The notes beneath the pieces are model-generated. The model worked only from the letters and a program-made list of their open reading frames with translations, was not told the DNA's origin and ran no database searches. 64,000 nucleotides of DNA, taken from positions 2,728,001 to 2,792,000 of the forward strand of contig NZ_CP136995.1 in NCBI RefSeq assembly GCF_033110285.1, in the 5' to 3' direction. Numbering within the stretch: position 1 is the first letter of the stretch; each line of letters begins with the position of its first letter. Positions 8,526-18,769 of the stretch are shown here, piece by piece. The translations under genes were made by a program, and so were the position numbers. Source of the DNA: Ottowia sp. SB7-C50. GTDB lineage: Bacteria > Pseudomonadota > Gammaproteobacteria > Burkholderiales > Burkholderiaceae_C.

Positions 8526-8719
8526 CAGCTTGCCGATGCAGGCGCCTTGCGTCCGCACGGCCCGCTGACACGCCGCGCCCTTGACGCGTTCGTGTTCTCC
8601 CCTCGACCTGACCGCCGCGCTGCTCAACCCGGCGTGAACTGATCCGACTCGGCTTTTCCGCCTACGTGGCGCAAAGGCGGTTTTCCGACAACCGCCGCGG
8701 CAGCACCTGCTTAAGCTCA

Positions 8720-8734
8720 GTGACATTCAGTCAC
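8720..8734. promoter_or_regulatory. Inverted repeat upstream of the ABC exporter gene
   Basis: GTGAC-ATTCA-GTCAC is a perfect 5-bp inverted repeat with a 5-base spacer, 30 bp before the exporter start. Its size suits an operator for a dimeric regulator, but no regulator gene is adjacent. The rest of the 239-bp gap (8526-8764) also holds a weak hairpin CCGCCT/AGGCGG with TTTT (8658-8684), possibly the terminator of the small secreted protein gene. Confidence 0.3.
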
Positions 8735-8764
8735 ATCGTCACGCGGCCGGGTCCGGTGAACGCC

Positions 8765-10663
8765 ATGAGTCAGATCGAACACAACCCCGACGCCACGCCA
8801 CAGAACCCCGCAGCGCCCGTGCAGACCGGCACGGTACCGCCCGCACGCGACCGCCAGCGACCCAGCTTCGACTTCTTTTCGCCCCACGTGTGGCGCCGCT
8901 TCTGGGCGATTGCGTCGCCGTACTGGCGCGAGGGCGAGCGCCGCAAGGCCTGGGGGTTTCTTATCGTCTTGATCGTCATGCTGCTGGCCGAGACGCAGAT
9001 CTCGGTCATGCTCAACAACCAGGCGGGCGAGATGACGTCGGCGCTGGCCGCGCGCGATGGCGACCGCTTCTGGCACGCCATCATGATCTGCCTGATCGTG
9101 GTGGCGGTGTTCGTGCCCACGCGCTCGCTCTACTACTTTGTGCGCGACACGCTGGGCAACCACTGGCGGCGCTGGCTGTCCGAGCGGCTGCTGGGGCGCT
9201 ACTTTCACAACCAGCGCTTCTACGAGCTGACGGGCGACAACAGCATCGACAACCCCGACCAGCGCATCGCCGAAGACGTCAACACCTTCACCCAGCGCTC
9301 GCTGTACTTCCTGCTGATCGGGCTGGGCTCGCTGATGCAGCTGGTGGCGTTCAGCTGGGTGCTGTGGCAGATCTCGCACATGCTGGTGTACGTGCTGGTG
9401 GTGTACACCGCGGTCGGCACGTGGCTCACGGTGAAGGTGTTCGGCGCGCCGCTCATGCGCCTGAACTTCTTTCAGCTCAAGCGCGAGGCGGACTTCCGCT
9501 TCAGCCTGGTGCGCGTGCGCGAGAACGCCGAATCCATCGCCTTCTACCGCGGCGAGCAGGCCGAGCTGAAGCAGGTGCGCGGCCGCTTCAAGGGCGCGCT
9601 GCGCAATTACCAGCGCCTGCTGCGCCAGCAGCTCAACCTCAACTTCTTCCAGCAAGCGTATAACCAGATCGCCATCATCCTGCCCAACATCCTGATCGCC
9701 AACCTGGTGCTGTCGGGCGACCTGGAAGTGGGCCAGGCCATCAAGGCGGCGGGCGCCTTTCTGGCGGTGCTGGGCGCGGTGTCGATCATCATCGACAACT
9801 TCGAGGGCCTGTCCCGCTTCACCGCCGGCATCGAACGCATCCACGGCCTGCTGACCGCGCTGCCGCCCAAGCCGGGCGAAGCCAGCGAAGTCGCCGCCGC
9901 CGAGCCCGCGCCGCTGCCGCGCCGGCGCCGCCACACCATCCAGACCAGCGAGGCGCCCACGCTCAGCCTGCAGGGCGTCACCCTGAACACGCCCGACGGC
10001 AAGCGCGAGCTGGTGCGCGACCTGAGCTTCACGCTGCAAAAGGGCGATGGCCTGCTGATCGTGGGCGAAAGCGGCAGCGGCAAGAGCTCATTGCTGCGCG
10101 CCATCGCAGGGCTGTGGCGCGCGGGCCAGGGCAGCATCCGACGCCCGCCGGTGGCCGACAGCATGTTCCTGCCGCAGCGGCCGTACATGCAGGTGGGCAG
10201 CCTGCGCAGCCAGCTGCTGTACCCGCAGTTCGACCGCGACATGGACGACGAGACGTTGCTGCAGGCGCTGCGCGACGTGAACCTGCCCGAACTGGCCGAA
10301 CGCAGCGGCGGGCTGGACGCCGAGGTGGACTGGGCCAAGACGCTGTCGCTGGGCGAACAGCAGCGGCTGGCGTTTGCACGCGTGCTCATCACGCAGCCGC
10401 GCTTCGTCATCCTGGATGAAGCCACCAGCGCGCTCGACCGCAGCAACGAGGCGCGGCTGTACCAGCGCCTGCTGGACGCCGACGTGACACTCATCAGCAT
10501 CGCCCACCGCGCCGCTGTGCTGGACTACCACACGCACGTGCTGGAGCTGACCGGCGGCGGCCGCTGGCAGCTGCACGAGGCCGAGCACTTCAACTTCGAT
10601 GAGGGCGATGTCGCCGCTCCTGTGCCCGAAGCGGGTCCGCAACCCTTGCCCGCGAGGGCGTGA
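8765..10663 (+). CDS. ABC transporter, fused permease and ATPase (YddA/SbmA-like, ABC_membrane_2 type)
   Basis: A 632-residue half-transporter with membrane and ATPase domains in one chain. The membrane part (about 60-370) has hydrophobic helices at W-G-F-L-I-V-L-I-V-M-L-L, M-I-C-L-I-V-V-A-V-F-V and Y-F-L-L-I-G-L-G-S-L-M-Q-L. It carries the ABC_membrane_2 signature N-P-D-Q-R-I-A-E-D-V near 165, seen in YddA, SbmA/BacA and peroxisomal ABCD proteins. The ATPase has Walker A G-E-S-G-S-G-K-S-S near 438, signature L-S-L-G-E-Q-Q-R-L-A near 530 and Walker B F-V-I-L-D-E-A-T-S-A-L-D near 550. It probably works as a homodimer; peptide or vitamin-like substrates are known for relatives. The start M-S-Q-I-E-H-N is preferred over an ATG at 8666. 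Confidence 0.87.
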   Translation: MSQIEHNPDATPQNPAAPVQTGTVPPARDRQRPSFDFFSPHVWRRFWAIASPYWREGERRKAWGFLIVLIVMLLAETQISVMLNNQAGEMTSALAARDGDRFWHAIMICLIVVAVFVPTRSLYYFVRDTLGNHWRRWLSERLLGRYFHNQRFYELTGDNSIDNPDQRIAEDVNTFTQRSLYFLLIGLGSLMQLVAFSWVLWQISHMLVYVLVVYTAVGTWLTVKVFGAPLMRLNFFQLKREADFRFSLVRVRENAESIAFYRGEQAELKQVRGRFKGALRNYQRLLRQQLNLNFFQQAYNQIAIILPNILIANLVLSGDLEVGQAIKAAGAFLAVLGAVSIIIDNFEGLSRFTAGIERIHGLLTALPPKPGEASEVAAAEPAPLPRRRRHTIQTSEAPTLSLQGVTLNTPDGKRELVRDLSFTLQKGDGLLIVGESGSGKSSLLRAIAGLWRAGQGSIRRPPVADSMFLPQRPYMQVGSLRSQLLYPQFDRDMDDETLLQALRDVNLPELAERSGGLDAEVDWAKTLSLGEQQRLAFARVLITQPRFVILDEATSALDRSNEARLYQRLLDADVTLISIAHRAAVLDYHTHVLELTGGGRWQLHEAEHFNFDEGDVAAPVPEAGPQPLPARA

Positions 10664-10726
10664 CGCACGTCCCTCGCATGGCAGCGCTAATATCGTGCCG
10701 CTGCGCCCACCCGGCCGGAGACTGCC

Positions 10727-11263
10727 ATGACCCGCCTTTCCTTGACGCTCTTGCTCGCCGCCAACTTGTTTCTGCCCGCCGCCGCATGGGCCGCGTTGAA
10801 GCCCGGCGATGCCGCGCCCCCGTTCAAGACACCCGCCGCCCTGGGCGGCCAGGCGTTTGACTTCGACCTGGCGGGTGCGTTGAAGAAAGGCCCGGTAGTG
10901 CTCTACTTCTTTCCGAAGGCCTTCACGCGCGGCTGCACGGTCGAGGCCAACGCCTTTGCCGAGGCCACGCCCCAATTCGCCGCCGCCGGCGCGACCGTCA
11001 TCGGCATGTCGCACGACGGCATCGACACGCTCAAGAAGTTCTCTCGCGAGGAATGCCGCGACCGCTTCGCCGTCGCCTCCGACCCGGACGCGCGCACCAT
11101 CAAGGCCTACGACGCCGGCTCGCTGATGCCCGGCATGGCCAGCCGCATCTCGTACGTCATCGGGCAGGACGGCAAGGTCGCGTTCACGCACGAAGGCAGC
11201 AACCCGCTGCGGCATGTTGAAGAAACGCTGAAGGCGGTGCAGCAGCTCAACCGCCGGCGCTGA
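10727..11263 (+). CDS. Exported peroxiredoxin (AhpC/TSA, PrxQ/BCP-like)
   Basis: A 178-residue thiol peroxidase with an N-terminal signal peptide (L-T-L-L-L-A-A-N-L-F-L-P-A-A-A-W-A, cleavage near 23), so it acts in the periplasm. The peroxidatic cysteine is C70 in F-P-K-A-F-T-R-G-C-T-V-E, where canonical BCP reads P-G-C-T. The usual BCP resolving cysteine five residues later is missing. The only other cysteine is C110 in R-E-E-C-R-D-R-F, a spacing that would suit an alpha3-type resolving cysteine. It reduces hydrogen peroxide or alkyl peroxides using a thiol donor. A GGAG ribosome site precedes the ATG. The gene lies 63 bp after the ABC exporter. Confidence 0.87.
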   Translation: MTRLSLTLLLAANLFLPAAAWAALKPGDAAPPFKTPAALGGQAFDFDLAGALKKGPVVLYFFPKAFTRGCTVEANAFAEATPQFAAAGATVIGMSHDGIDTLKKFSREECRDRFAVASDPDARTIKAYDAGSLMPGMASRISYVIGQDGKVAFTHEGSNPLRHVEETLKAVQQLNRRR

Positions 11264-11288
11264 GCCCGGCTTTGGGAAAAATCTCGCG

Positions 11289-11336
11289 CGATGCGCTGCA
11301 GGCGCTTCGGATGATGCTACCGATTAGATAGCATTC
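11289..11336 (-). repeat. Dispersed element, copy 3
   Basis: Reverse copy: GCGCTGCAGGCGCTTC followed by GCTACCGATTAGATAGCA. It lies between the convergent peroxiredoxin and hypothetical genes and touches the stop codon of the latter. Confidence 0.7.
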
Positions 11337-11751
11337 ATGCCGTCGGCGCGGCGCCCATCTGGCGCCAGGTGTCGATACAGTGCGCAGCCAGCGCGGTCAC
11401 CCAGTCCGGCTCGGCCGGCACAAAAGCCAGCCCCAGCCGCGGGCTGACCAGAAAGCCCGCACGCGCGAACACATCGCCGTCGTGCGCCTTCACGTACGTC
11501 GCCAGGCGACCGAAGGGCACGTCGGCCACGGTGCCCTGCCCCACCAGGTACAGCATCGGCGCACGGCGCGTCACCTCTTCCAGCCGGCCGGTGCTGTCCT
11601 GAAAGCGGAACACCACGTCGCCGTAGTCCAGCGCGGTCAGGCCGATCGGGTCGTGGTCCACCCGCGGCGCCGGGCCGCGCGCACGCTCGATGTCGGCCCG
11701 CCGGGCGTCGAACGGCGTGTCGTCCACGCGATGAAACGGCTCCAGCCTCAT
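11335..11751 (-). CDS. Hypothetical protein, 138 aa
   Basis: A 138-residue protein that I do not recognise. It is mildly acidic, with no signal peptide and no membrane segment. Visible features are D-D-T-P-F-D-A-R-R-A near the N terminus, D-Y-G-D-V-V-F-R-F-Q-D near 42-52, A-P-M-L-Y-L-V-G-Q-G near 64-73, and F-L-V-S-P-R-L-G-L-A-F-V-P-A-E-P-D-W near 99-116. It ends in a helix with one cysteine (A-H-C-I-D-T-W). Codon use matches the neighbours and the alternating hydrophobic pattern suggests a compact alpha/beta domain, so I take it as real. It is convergent with the peroxiredoxin gene and flanked on both sides by copies of the dispersed repeat. Confidence 0.6.
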   Translation of the reverse strand: MRLEPFHRVDDTPFDARRADIERARGPAPRVDHDPIGLTALDYGDVVFRFQDSTGRLEEVTRRAPMLYLVGQGTVADVPFGRLATYVKAHDGDVFARAGFLVSPRLGLAFVPAEPDWVTALAAHCIDTWRQMGAAPTA

Positions 11752-11869
11752 GCGGTGTCGCTCGCCGCTGGATCGTGGCGCAACGCTCGCCGTTCCAGCG
11801 ATGCGTGCACGGTCACTCGACCGGCAACGGTGCGAGGGTGAGCGCTGGCACAGCGGGCGATTTCAACAA

Positions 11870-11924
11870 AAAAACCCTTCCAGCGCTTGTCGATCAAGCG
11901 CGTGCAGCTATCCAATAAATAGCA
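11870..11924 (-). repeat. Dispersed element, copy 4
   Basis: Reverse, well-preserved copy: an A-run and CCCTTCC, then AGCGCTTG and CAAGCGCGTG, then GCTATCCAATAAATAGC. It ends 4 bp from the DUF421 stop codon. The 177-bp gap 11752-11928 holds nothing else that I recognise. Confidence 0.8.
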
Positions 11925-11928
11925 TCCT

Positions 11929-12453
11929 TCAGGTGCCCGCATCGTCCCTCGCCTCCGGCGCAGGCGGCGGCAGGCCGCGCGACGAATCGCGGTTGCGCAG
12001 CACCACGGTGATCTGGCCGTTGGTTTCGATGGTGGCGCGTTCCACCTCGTGCGTGTGCAGGCAACCGGCGGCGCGCAGGGCGGCGTGCACGTCGTCGGTC
12101 GTCAGGCGCTCGCCGCGCAAGGTGGCTTCGTCCAGCGTGCCGCCGCGGATCAGTACCTGCGGCTTGCCGTCGATCAGCCGCGCCAGCCGGGGGTAGCGCC
12201 AGGTCAGGTGCGCCAGCAGCACGTGGCAGCCAATCAGCGTCAGCGCCGACACCAGGCCGCCGAGCAGCGAGTTGTCGCCCGCGTTCATCGAGTTCTGCAC
12301 CGCGTTGGACAGGATCAGCAGCAGGATCAGGTCGAACGGGTCGTACTGCCCGATCTGCCGCCGCCCCGTGATGCGCAGGAAGAACAGCAGAAACACATAC
12401 ACCACGACGCCGCGAACGACGAATTCCCACCAGGGCACGGACATGGCAAACAT
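11929..12453 (-). CDS. DUF421 family membrane protein (YetF-like)
   Basis: A 174-residue membrane protein of the DUF421 family. Two or three N-terminal helices (W-W-E-F-V-V-R-G-V-V-V-Y-V-F-L-L-F-F near 7-24, I-L-L-L-I-L-S-N-A-V near 43-52, L-V-S-A-L-T-L-I-G-C-H-V-L-L near 67-80) surround the signatures R-I-T-G-R-R-Q-I-G-Q and F-D-L-I-L-L-L. A soluble C-terminal domain follows, with D-G-K-P-Q-V-L-I-R-G-G near 99 and E-V-E-R-A-T-I-E-T-N-G-Q-I-T-V-V near 150. The biochemical role of the family is not settled. The start M-F-A-M-S-V-P-W-W is chosen because the N-terminal extension to 12558 is unlike a membrane protein. Confidence 0.82.
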   Translation of the reverse strand: MFAMSVPWWEFVVRGVVVYVFLLFFLRITGRRQIGQYDPFDLILLLILSNAVQNSMNAGDNSLLGGLVSALTLIGCHVLLAHLTWRYPRLARLIDGKPQVLIRGGTLDEATLRGERLTTDDVHAALRAAGCLHTHEVERATIETNGQITVVLRNRDSSRGLPPPAPEARDDAGT

Positions 12454-12638
12454 ACGGGCCGACTCCACACGGATGAAGCCGCCATTGTGGGCCCGCGCCG
12501 TGTCGCCGCGGGCCGCGCGGCCCGGCGTCTGACACGCGGCGTGCATGTCCGCCCACACGCCTCACGCGTTGCCGGCGCGCAAGATCAGCGGACCACGGGC
12601 GGCCCACCCCGCGCCGCCTTCACCTGAAGGAGTCCGCC

Positions 12639-12989
12639 ATGTCCCTGTCTGCCCGCCCATTGACGTTTGCCCCCGCGCTGATCGTCGCGGCCGCCCTGCT
12701 CGGCGCCTGCGGCCAGAAAGACGCCGCCACCCCGTAAACCCCCGCGCCGGCGGGCGAGGCCCTATCCAAGGCCATCGAAGCAGAAGGCGCCGCCAAGGGC
12801 GCGGCCGCCGCCACCCAGGCGGCCGCCAGCGCCGCGCAAGACAGCGCCGCCACCGCCGGCGCCGCCAATGCCGATGCCCGAAGCGCCGCCGATGCGGCCG
12901 CTACAGCCGCGGCCGCCGCCGCGTCAGCCGCCAGCCACGCCGAGTCGGCGACCGCGGCAACCGCGCCGTCGGCGACCGCGAGCCAGTGA
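12639..12989 (+). pseudogene. Ala-rich lipoprotein interrupted by an in-frame TAA
   Basis: An ATG with a strong GAAGGAG ribosome site opens a lipoprotein: M-S-L-S-A-R-P-L-T-F then a hydrophobic stretch and the lipobox L-L-G-A-C, with the lipidated cysteine at residue 24. Codon 33 (12735-12737) is TAA. The same frame then stays open for another 83 codons to TGA at 12987. This downstream part is strongly Ala-rich with regular Gln/Ser/Asp/Glu (A-A-K-G-A-A-A-A-T-Q-A-A-A-S), like the coiled or extended region of an outer-membrane-anchored lipoprotein, and keeps the third-position GC of a real gene. This indicates a recent nonsense change or a base error in an intact 116-codon gene. As written, only a 32-residue stub would be made. 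Confidence 0.65.
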
Positions 12990-13244
12990 CGCTAGAAATC
13001 GTCATCTAGGAAAAATCGTGATCTGACCCCGTTTTCCTGGTGTGACCCCGATTGGTGCCGCAAAGGGATTGGTCAGCGTTGACAGTCCGCGGCGACGAGG
13101 CCGTAGCGAATTCATCACCCCATCGGCGGCGCTGTGCCGTCGCGCGGTCAGCGCACCGTAATGCAGGTGCCACGGGTGCCTGCACGCAAGCCGGCCTTAA
13201 GCCAGGCGGTCTAGATTGCGCCCATCGCTCCCGCCGTTCCATTC

Positions 13245-13973
13245 ATGCTGTCACAAACCCAATTCATGTACATGGCCGTGCCGGCGCTGGTGGCGCTGGG
13301 CGGAGGCGTGCTGGCGCTGGTCTGGAATCCTTCGCATCAGGCGCGCAGCCTGGTGCAGCACTTCGCCGCCGGCGTGGTGCTGGCGGCACTGGCCGTCGAA
13401 CTGCTGCCCGAAATTTCGCGCGAGCACGCGCCGCCCGCCGTGCTCATCGCCTGCTTCGCGCTGGGCAGCCTGTTCATGTACGGGCTCAAGCTGTGGACCG
13501 AACACATGGAGCACCAGGACGCGCTGCGAGGTGGCAGCGCCGTCGCGCTACCGCGTGGTCTGCTGGCCGCGACGCTGATCGACATCGCGGTGGACGGTTT
13601 CATCATCGGCGCGAGTTTCTCGACCGGCGGCAGCACCGGCCCCATCCTGGCCGTGGGCTTGTCGGTCGAATTGCTGTTTCTGGGGCTGGCGCTCGCGTCC
13701 GAGCAATTGCGCGGCTGGCGCATCGTGGCGCTGTGCGCGGTGCTGGGGGCCGAAGTGCTGCTGTTCGCGCTGCTCGGCAACTGGCTGCTGGCGGGCGCAT
13801 CGCACGCCGTCATCGGCGGCGCGCTGGCCTTCAGCGCCGCTGCCCTGCTCTATCTGGTGACCGAAGAACTGCTGATGGAAGCACACACCGTCAGTGAACG
13901 ACCCATATCGACGCTGGTGCTGTTCGCGGGCTTTCTGGCGTTCTGGACGATTCAGTTGCTGGGCGGCGAATAG
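13245..13973 (+). CDS. ZIP family metal transporter
   Basis: A 242-residue integral membrane protein with about seven or eight hydrophobic helices. The signature H-F-A-A-G-V-V-L-A-A-L-A-V-E-L-L-P-E near 39-56 and the helix I-D-I-A-V-D-G-F-I-I-G-A-S-F near 110-125 are typical of ZIP divalent-metal importers; the acidic and His residues in these helices line the metal path. It ends with E-E-L-L-M-E-A-H and a final membrane segment. Zinc, iron or manganese could be carried; the sequence does not decide. It stands alone. The 255-bp gap before it (12990-13244) contains a repeated TGACCCCG motif (13025-13055) but nothing else that I recognise. Confidence 0.82.
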   Translation: MLSQTQFMYMAVPALVALGGGVLALVWNPSHQARSLVQHFAAGVVLAALAVELLPEISREHAPPAVLIACFALGSLFMYGLKLWTEHMEHQDALRGGSAVALPRGLLAATLIDIAVDGFIIGASFSTGGSTGPILAVGLSVELLFLGLALASEQLRGWRIVALCAVLGAEVLLFALLGNWLLAGASHAVIGGALAFSAAALLYLVTEELLMEAHTVSERPISTLVLFAGFLAFWTIQLLGGE

Positions 13974-14077
13974 GGCTCGGCCCGGTTGCTACAAAAACGC
14001 AAGCGCGCCCGGCGCGATGAATGGGCGCTCGGGGCGTGATTCGCCCACAGCCTCATCCATCGGGCGAGCGATCCGGG

Positions 14078-15739
<1,662 letters not shown>

Positions 15740-15748
15740 TCGTTTACT

Positions 15749-15803
15749 CTTGAATTGATAGCTGTCCACGCAGCAGCAACCAGCGCTGCAGGCCGAATAG
15801 ACA
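15749..15803 (+). repeat. Dispersed element, copy 5
   Basis: Degenerate forward copy: TTGAATTGATAGCTG, CAGCGCTGCAGGCC, then GAATAGAC. It lies directly upstream of ettA, between its ribosome site and whatever promoter it uses. Confidence 0.6.
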
Positions 15804-15905
15804 TGAAAAACGGGAGCGGTGGCGGCGTCCATGCCCGCGGGGGCGGGCGGCGCGCCGGTCAGCAGCGATTATCGGCGCTTGCCGCGGCGCACGGCGCGCG
15901 GCCCT

Positions 15906-16485
15906 TCAGGCGCCGGGCGGCGGCGCGGGCGCATCGCCCCCATCGCCCGTGGCGGGCGGCACCACCAGCAACGCGCCCAGGGCCGGCGGCAGGTAGCTGC
16001 GCGTCAGCCAGTCGGGCAGCGGCGCCCAGTCGGCCCAGTCGGTGGTGCCCAGCACGATGTGCAGCCCGCGCAGCCAGCGGTGCAGGCCCACGCGGCTGAG
16101 CAACAACTGGCGCTGCCCCGCCGACGTGTGAAACGCCAGCACCGCCTGCACGCCGTCGTCGCGCAGATCGACCTGCGTGCACAGCACGGCGCTGGCCAGC
16201 TCCGGCGCGTCGCTGGCTTCGCGCCCCATCTGCAGCGCACGCGCCGGCTCGCCGGGCTGCGCACGGTTGAGCGACGCGTCGTGGTCGGCCGCGGCCCGCT
16301 CGGCGGGCGGGCGCGTGTCGGCGTCGTGCGCGCCGGGGGGGCGCTTTTTCCAGCGCGGTGGCCACCAGCTGCACGATGCCGCGCGCCATGCGCCGGGTGA
16401 TCCAGATGCGCTGCGGCCAAGCGGTGCAGCTGATCCACACGCGGTCTTCGCCCGCGTGATAGCCGAAAGTGGTCGAAGCGGTCAT
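15906..16485 (-). pseudogene. Hypothetical protein, frameshifted at a 7-base homopolymer
   Basis: Two adjoining frames make one protein of about 192 residues. The first part begins M-T-A-S-T-T-F-G-Y-H-A-G-E-D-R-V-W-I-S-C-T-A-W-P-Q-R-I and runs to A-L-E-K-A-P-P. At 16335-16341 the plus strand has seven G; removing one continues the frame as G-A-H-D-A-D-T-R-P-P and then M-G-R-E-A-S-D-A-P-E-L through a folded-looking domain (V-D-L-R-D-D-G-V-Q-A-V-L-A-F, W-L-R-G-L-H-I-V-L-G) to the stop. I do not recognise the family, and there is no signal peptide. It lies downstream of ettA's leader region in divergent orientation to the helicase. The shift matches three others in this window and may be an assembly error. 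Confidence 0.6.
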
Positions 16486-16880
16486 GGGGCCCATCAAAAA
16501 AAGGTGTCGGCGCCCTAAGAGTCTGCGCGGCAGAAGGCGTCGAAGCGAAACGCACGAAAAACGAGGACAGCGTGGTGATACCGACCAGCCCATAGCCAGG
16601 CTATGGGCGCCGGAGGTAGCGCCGCGATGGACCGTTTTCTCGCGCGTTGCAGCCGACGCATCTTCTGCCGCGCAGACTCCTAGCCGGCTGCGTGCGATAA
16701 TAGGCTTGCTTGCGGGCCACCAGTTTTCCGCAAGCCAGCCCTTCCGCTGGGGCGCCGCCGGCCACCCTTGGCCCACACGCCCACCCAAAGAAGAACCCGC
16801 TGCAGCCTTCAACTGGCCCGGCCCTTGCCGGATCAGGCCCGCAGCTCAGGCGCCGACGAGAGACCGGCGCATCCACTTTG
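16486..16880. other. Intergenic leader region of the RhlE-type helicase gene
   Basis: A 395-bp gap with no convincing gene. It contains an 8-bp hairpin GCCCATAG-CCAGG-CTATGGGC (16588-16608) and a candidate -10 box GATAAT at 16696-16701 with no clear -35. If that is used, the helicase mRNA would have a leader of about 170 bases, long enough for post-transcriptional control as known for some DEAD-box RNA helicase genes. No known riboswitch pattern was recognised. Confidence 0.4.
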
Positions 16881-18731
16881 ATGAACTTTGACCAACTGAA
16901 CCTGGCCCCCGCCATTCTGCGGGCTGTGCAAGAGCAGGGCTACACGACGCCCACCCCCATCCAGGCGCAAGCCATTCCCGTGGTGCTGGAAGGCCACGAC
17001 CTGCTGGCCGGCGCACAGACCGGCACCGGCAAGACGGCCGGCTTCACGCTGCCGATGCTGCAGCTGCTGTCGGGCCGGCCGGCGCGCCAGCCCGGCGCCA
17101 TCCGCGCGCTGGTGCTGACGCCCACGCGCGAGCTGGCGGCGCAGGTCGAGGAATCGATCCGCGTCTACGGCAAATACCTCGACCTGACGTCAACCGTGAT
17201 CTTCGGCGGCGTCGGCATGAACCCGCAGATCAACCGCATCGCGCGCGGCGTCGACATCCTGGTGGCCACGCCGGGCCGCCTGCTGGACCTGGAAGGCCAG
17301 AACCACATCGACCTGTCCAACGTCGAGATCCTGGTGCTGGACGAAGCCGACCGCATGCTGGACATGGGCTTCATCCACGACGTGAAGAAAGTGCTGGCCC
17401 TGCTGCCCAAGGACAAGCAGAGCCTGCTGTTCAGCGCCACCTTCAGCGACGAAATCCGCGAGCTGGCCAACGGCCTGCTCAAGTCGCCCAAGAGCGTGCA
17501 GGTCACGCCGCCCAACACCACGGTCGAGCGCATCGCGCAGGTGATCTACCCCGTGGGCCGCAACCGCAAGAAAGACGTGCTGGCGCACCTCATCGGCGAA
17601 AACGACTGGAGCCAGGTGCTGGTGTTCACCCGCACCAAGTTCGGCGCCAACAAGGTCGCCGACTTCCTGAACGACAAGGGCATCAAGTCCATGGCGCTGC
17701 ACGGCAACAAGAGCCAGAGCGCCCGCACCCAGGCACTGGCCGAGTTCAAGACCGGCGACCTGCGTGCGCTGGTTGCTACGGATATTGCAGCGCGCGGCAT
17801 CGACATCGACGAGCTGCCGCACGTCGTCAACTTCGACATTCCCAACGTGTCGGAAGACTACGTGCACCGCATCGGCCGCACCGGCCGCGCCGGCGCCAGC
17901 GGCGAAGCCGTCAGCCTGGTCTGCATGGACGAGGAAGGCTTCATGCATGAAATCGAGCGCTTCACCAAGCAGCAGATCCCGGTGCGCGTGCTGGACGGCT
18001 TCGGCCCCGAGGAGGGCGAGCGCGCCGAGCCCATCGCCATGGGCCGCCAGACGCTGTGGGGCGGCCTGGGCAAGCCGCCCAGCCGCGAAGTAATGGCCGC
18101 CGCGGCCCGCGCCGCGCGCCAGGAGATGATGCAGCGCATCCGTGAAAACAAGGCCGGCCAGGGCCCGCGCGGCGCAGGCCGTGGCCCGCAGCCGGCGCGC
18201 AAGCCCCAGCCGCAGCGTGCCGCTGCCGATGGCCTGCCGCCGGTGGACGGCGCCGTCGAACTGGGCGCCGACGGCCTGCCGATGAACGGCGGGGCCGCGC
18301 AAGGCGATCGCCCGTCCGGCGAACGCAACGGCCGCAACCGCAACCGCCGCCGTGGCCGCGGCAACGGCGCCGGCCCCAACGGACCGGGCGCCGGCCAGCA
18401 GCCGCGCCCGCAGGCATCGGCCCAGCCACGGCCCACGCGCGAATTCGGCTTTGACGACGAGGACGAGCGCGACATCGACCATCTGCCGCGCCACATCGAC
18501 CCGCTGCAGACCAACCTGCACGGCCGCCGCAACCGGCCGCAAGGCCCCAGCCACGGCGCCGTCGGCCAACCCGACCCGATGCGCACCAGCATCGACCTGA
18601 TGGGCAAGGGAGGCGGCGGTGGCGGACGCAATCGCAACCGCGGCGGTGGCGGTGGCGGCGGTGGCTACGGCGGCAACCGCAGTGGCGGTGGCGGCGGTGG
18701 CAACCGGCGCGGCGGCGGCTACGGCCGCTGA
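16881..18731 (+). CDS. rhlE: DEAD/DEAH-box ATP-dependent RNA helicase, RhlE type
   Basis: A 616-residue helicase. All core motifs are present: Q motif (F near 3, G-Y-T-T-P-T-P-I-Q), Walker A A-Q-T-G-T-G-K-T at 45-52, P-T-R-E-L-A near 83, T-P-G-R near 130, D-E-A-D at 154-157, S-A-T near 185, [10 protein letters not shown] near 298 and H-R-I-G-R-T-G-R near 330. From about residue 400 the chain is a low-complexity Arg/Gly/Pro/Asn region ending in long glycine runs ([10 protein letters not shown]), typical of RNA-binding disordered tails. It unwinds RNA in ribosome assembly or decay, often in the cold. The start M-N-F-D-Q-L is preferred over an ATG at 16710. The family call is firm; RhlE rather than another DEAD protein is likely. 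Confidence 0.9.
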   Translation: MNFDQLNLAPAILRAVQEQGYTTPTPIQAQAIPVVLEGHDLLAGAQTGTGKTAGFTLPMLQLLSGRPARQPGAIRALVLTPTRELAAQVEESIRVYGKYLDLTSTVIFGGVGMNPQINRIARGVDILVATPGRLLDLEGQNHIDLSNVEILVLDEADRMLDMGFIHDVKKVLALLPKDKQSLLFSATFSDEIRELANGLLKSPKSVQVTPPNTTVERIAQVIYPVGRNRKKDVLAHLIGENDWSQVLVFTRTKFGANKVADFLNDKGIKSMALHGNKSQSARTQALAEFKTGDLRALVATDIAARGIDIDELPHVVNFDIPNVSEDYVHRIGRTGRAGASGEAVSLVCMDEEGFMHEIERFTKQQIPVRVLDGFGPEEGERAEPIAMGRQTLWGGLGKPPSREVMAAAARAARQEMMQRIRENKAGQGPRGAGRGPQPARKPQPQRAAADGLPPVDGAVELGADGLPMNGGAAQGDRPSGERNGRNRNRRRGRGNGAGPNGPGAGQQPRPQASAQPRPTREFGFDDEDERDIDHLPRHIDPLQTNLHGRRNRPQGPSHGAVGQPDPMRTSIDLMGKGGGGGGRNRNRGGGGGGGGYGGNRSGGGGGGNRRGGGYGR

Positions 18732-18769
18732 TGCTGTCCTTCGAGCCTTGATCTGATCGCCGCGCAGCC

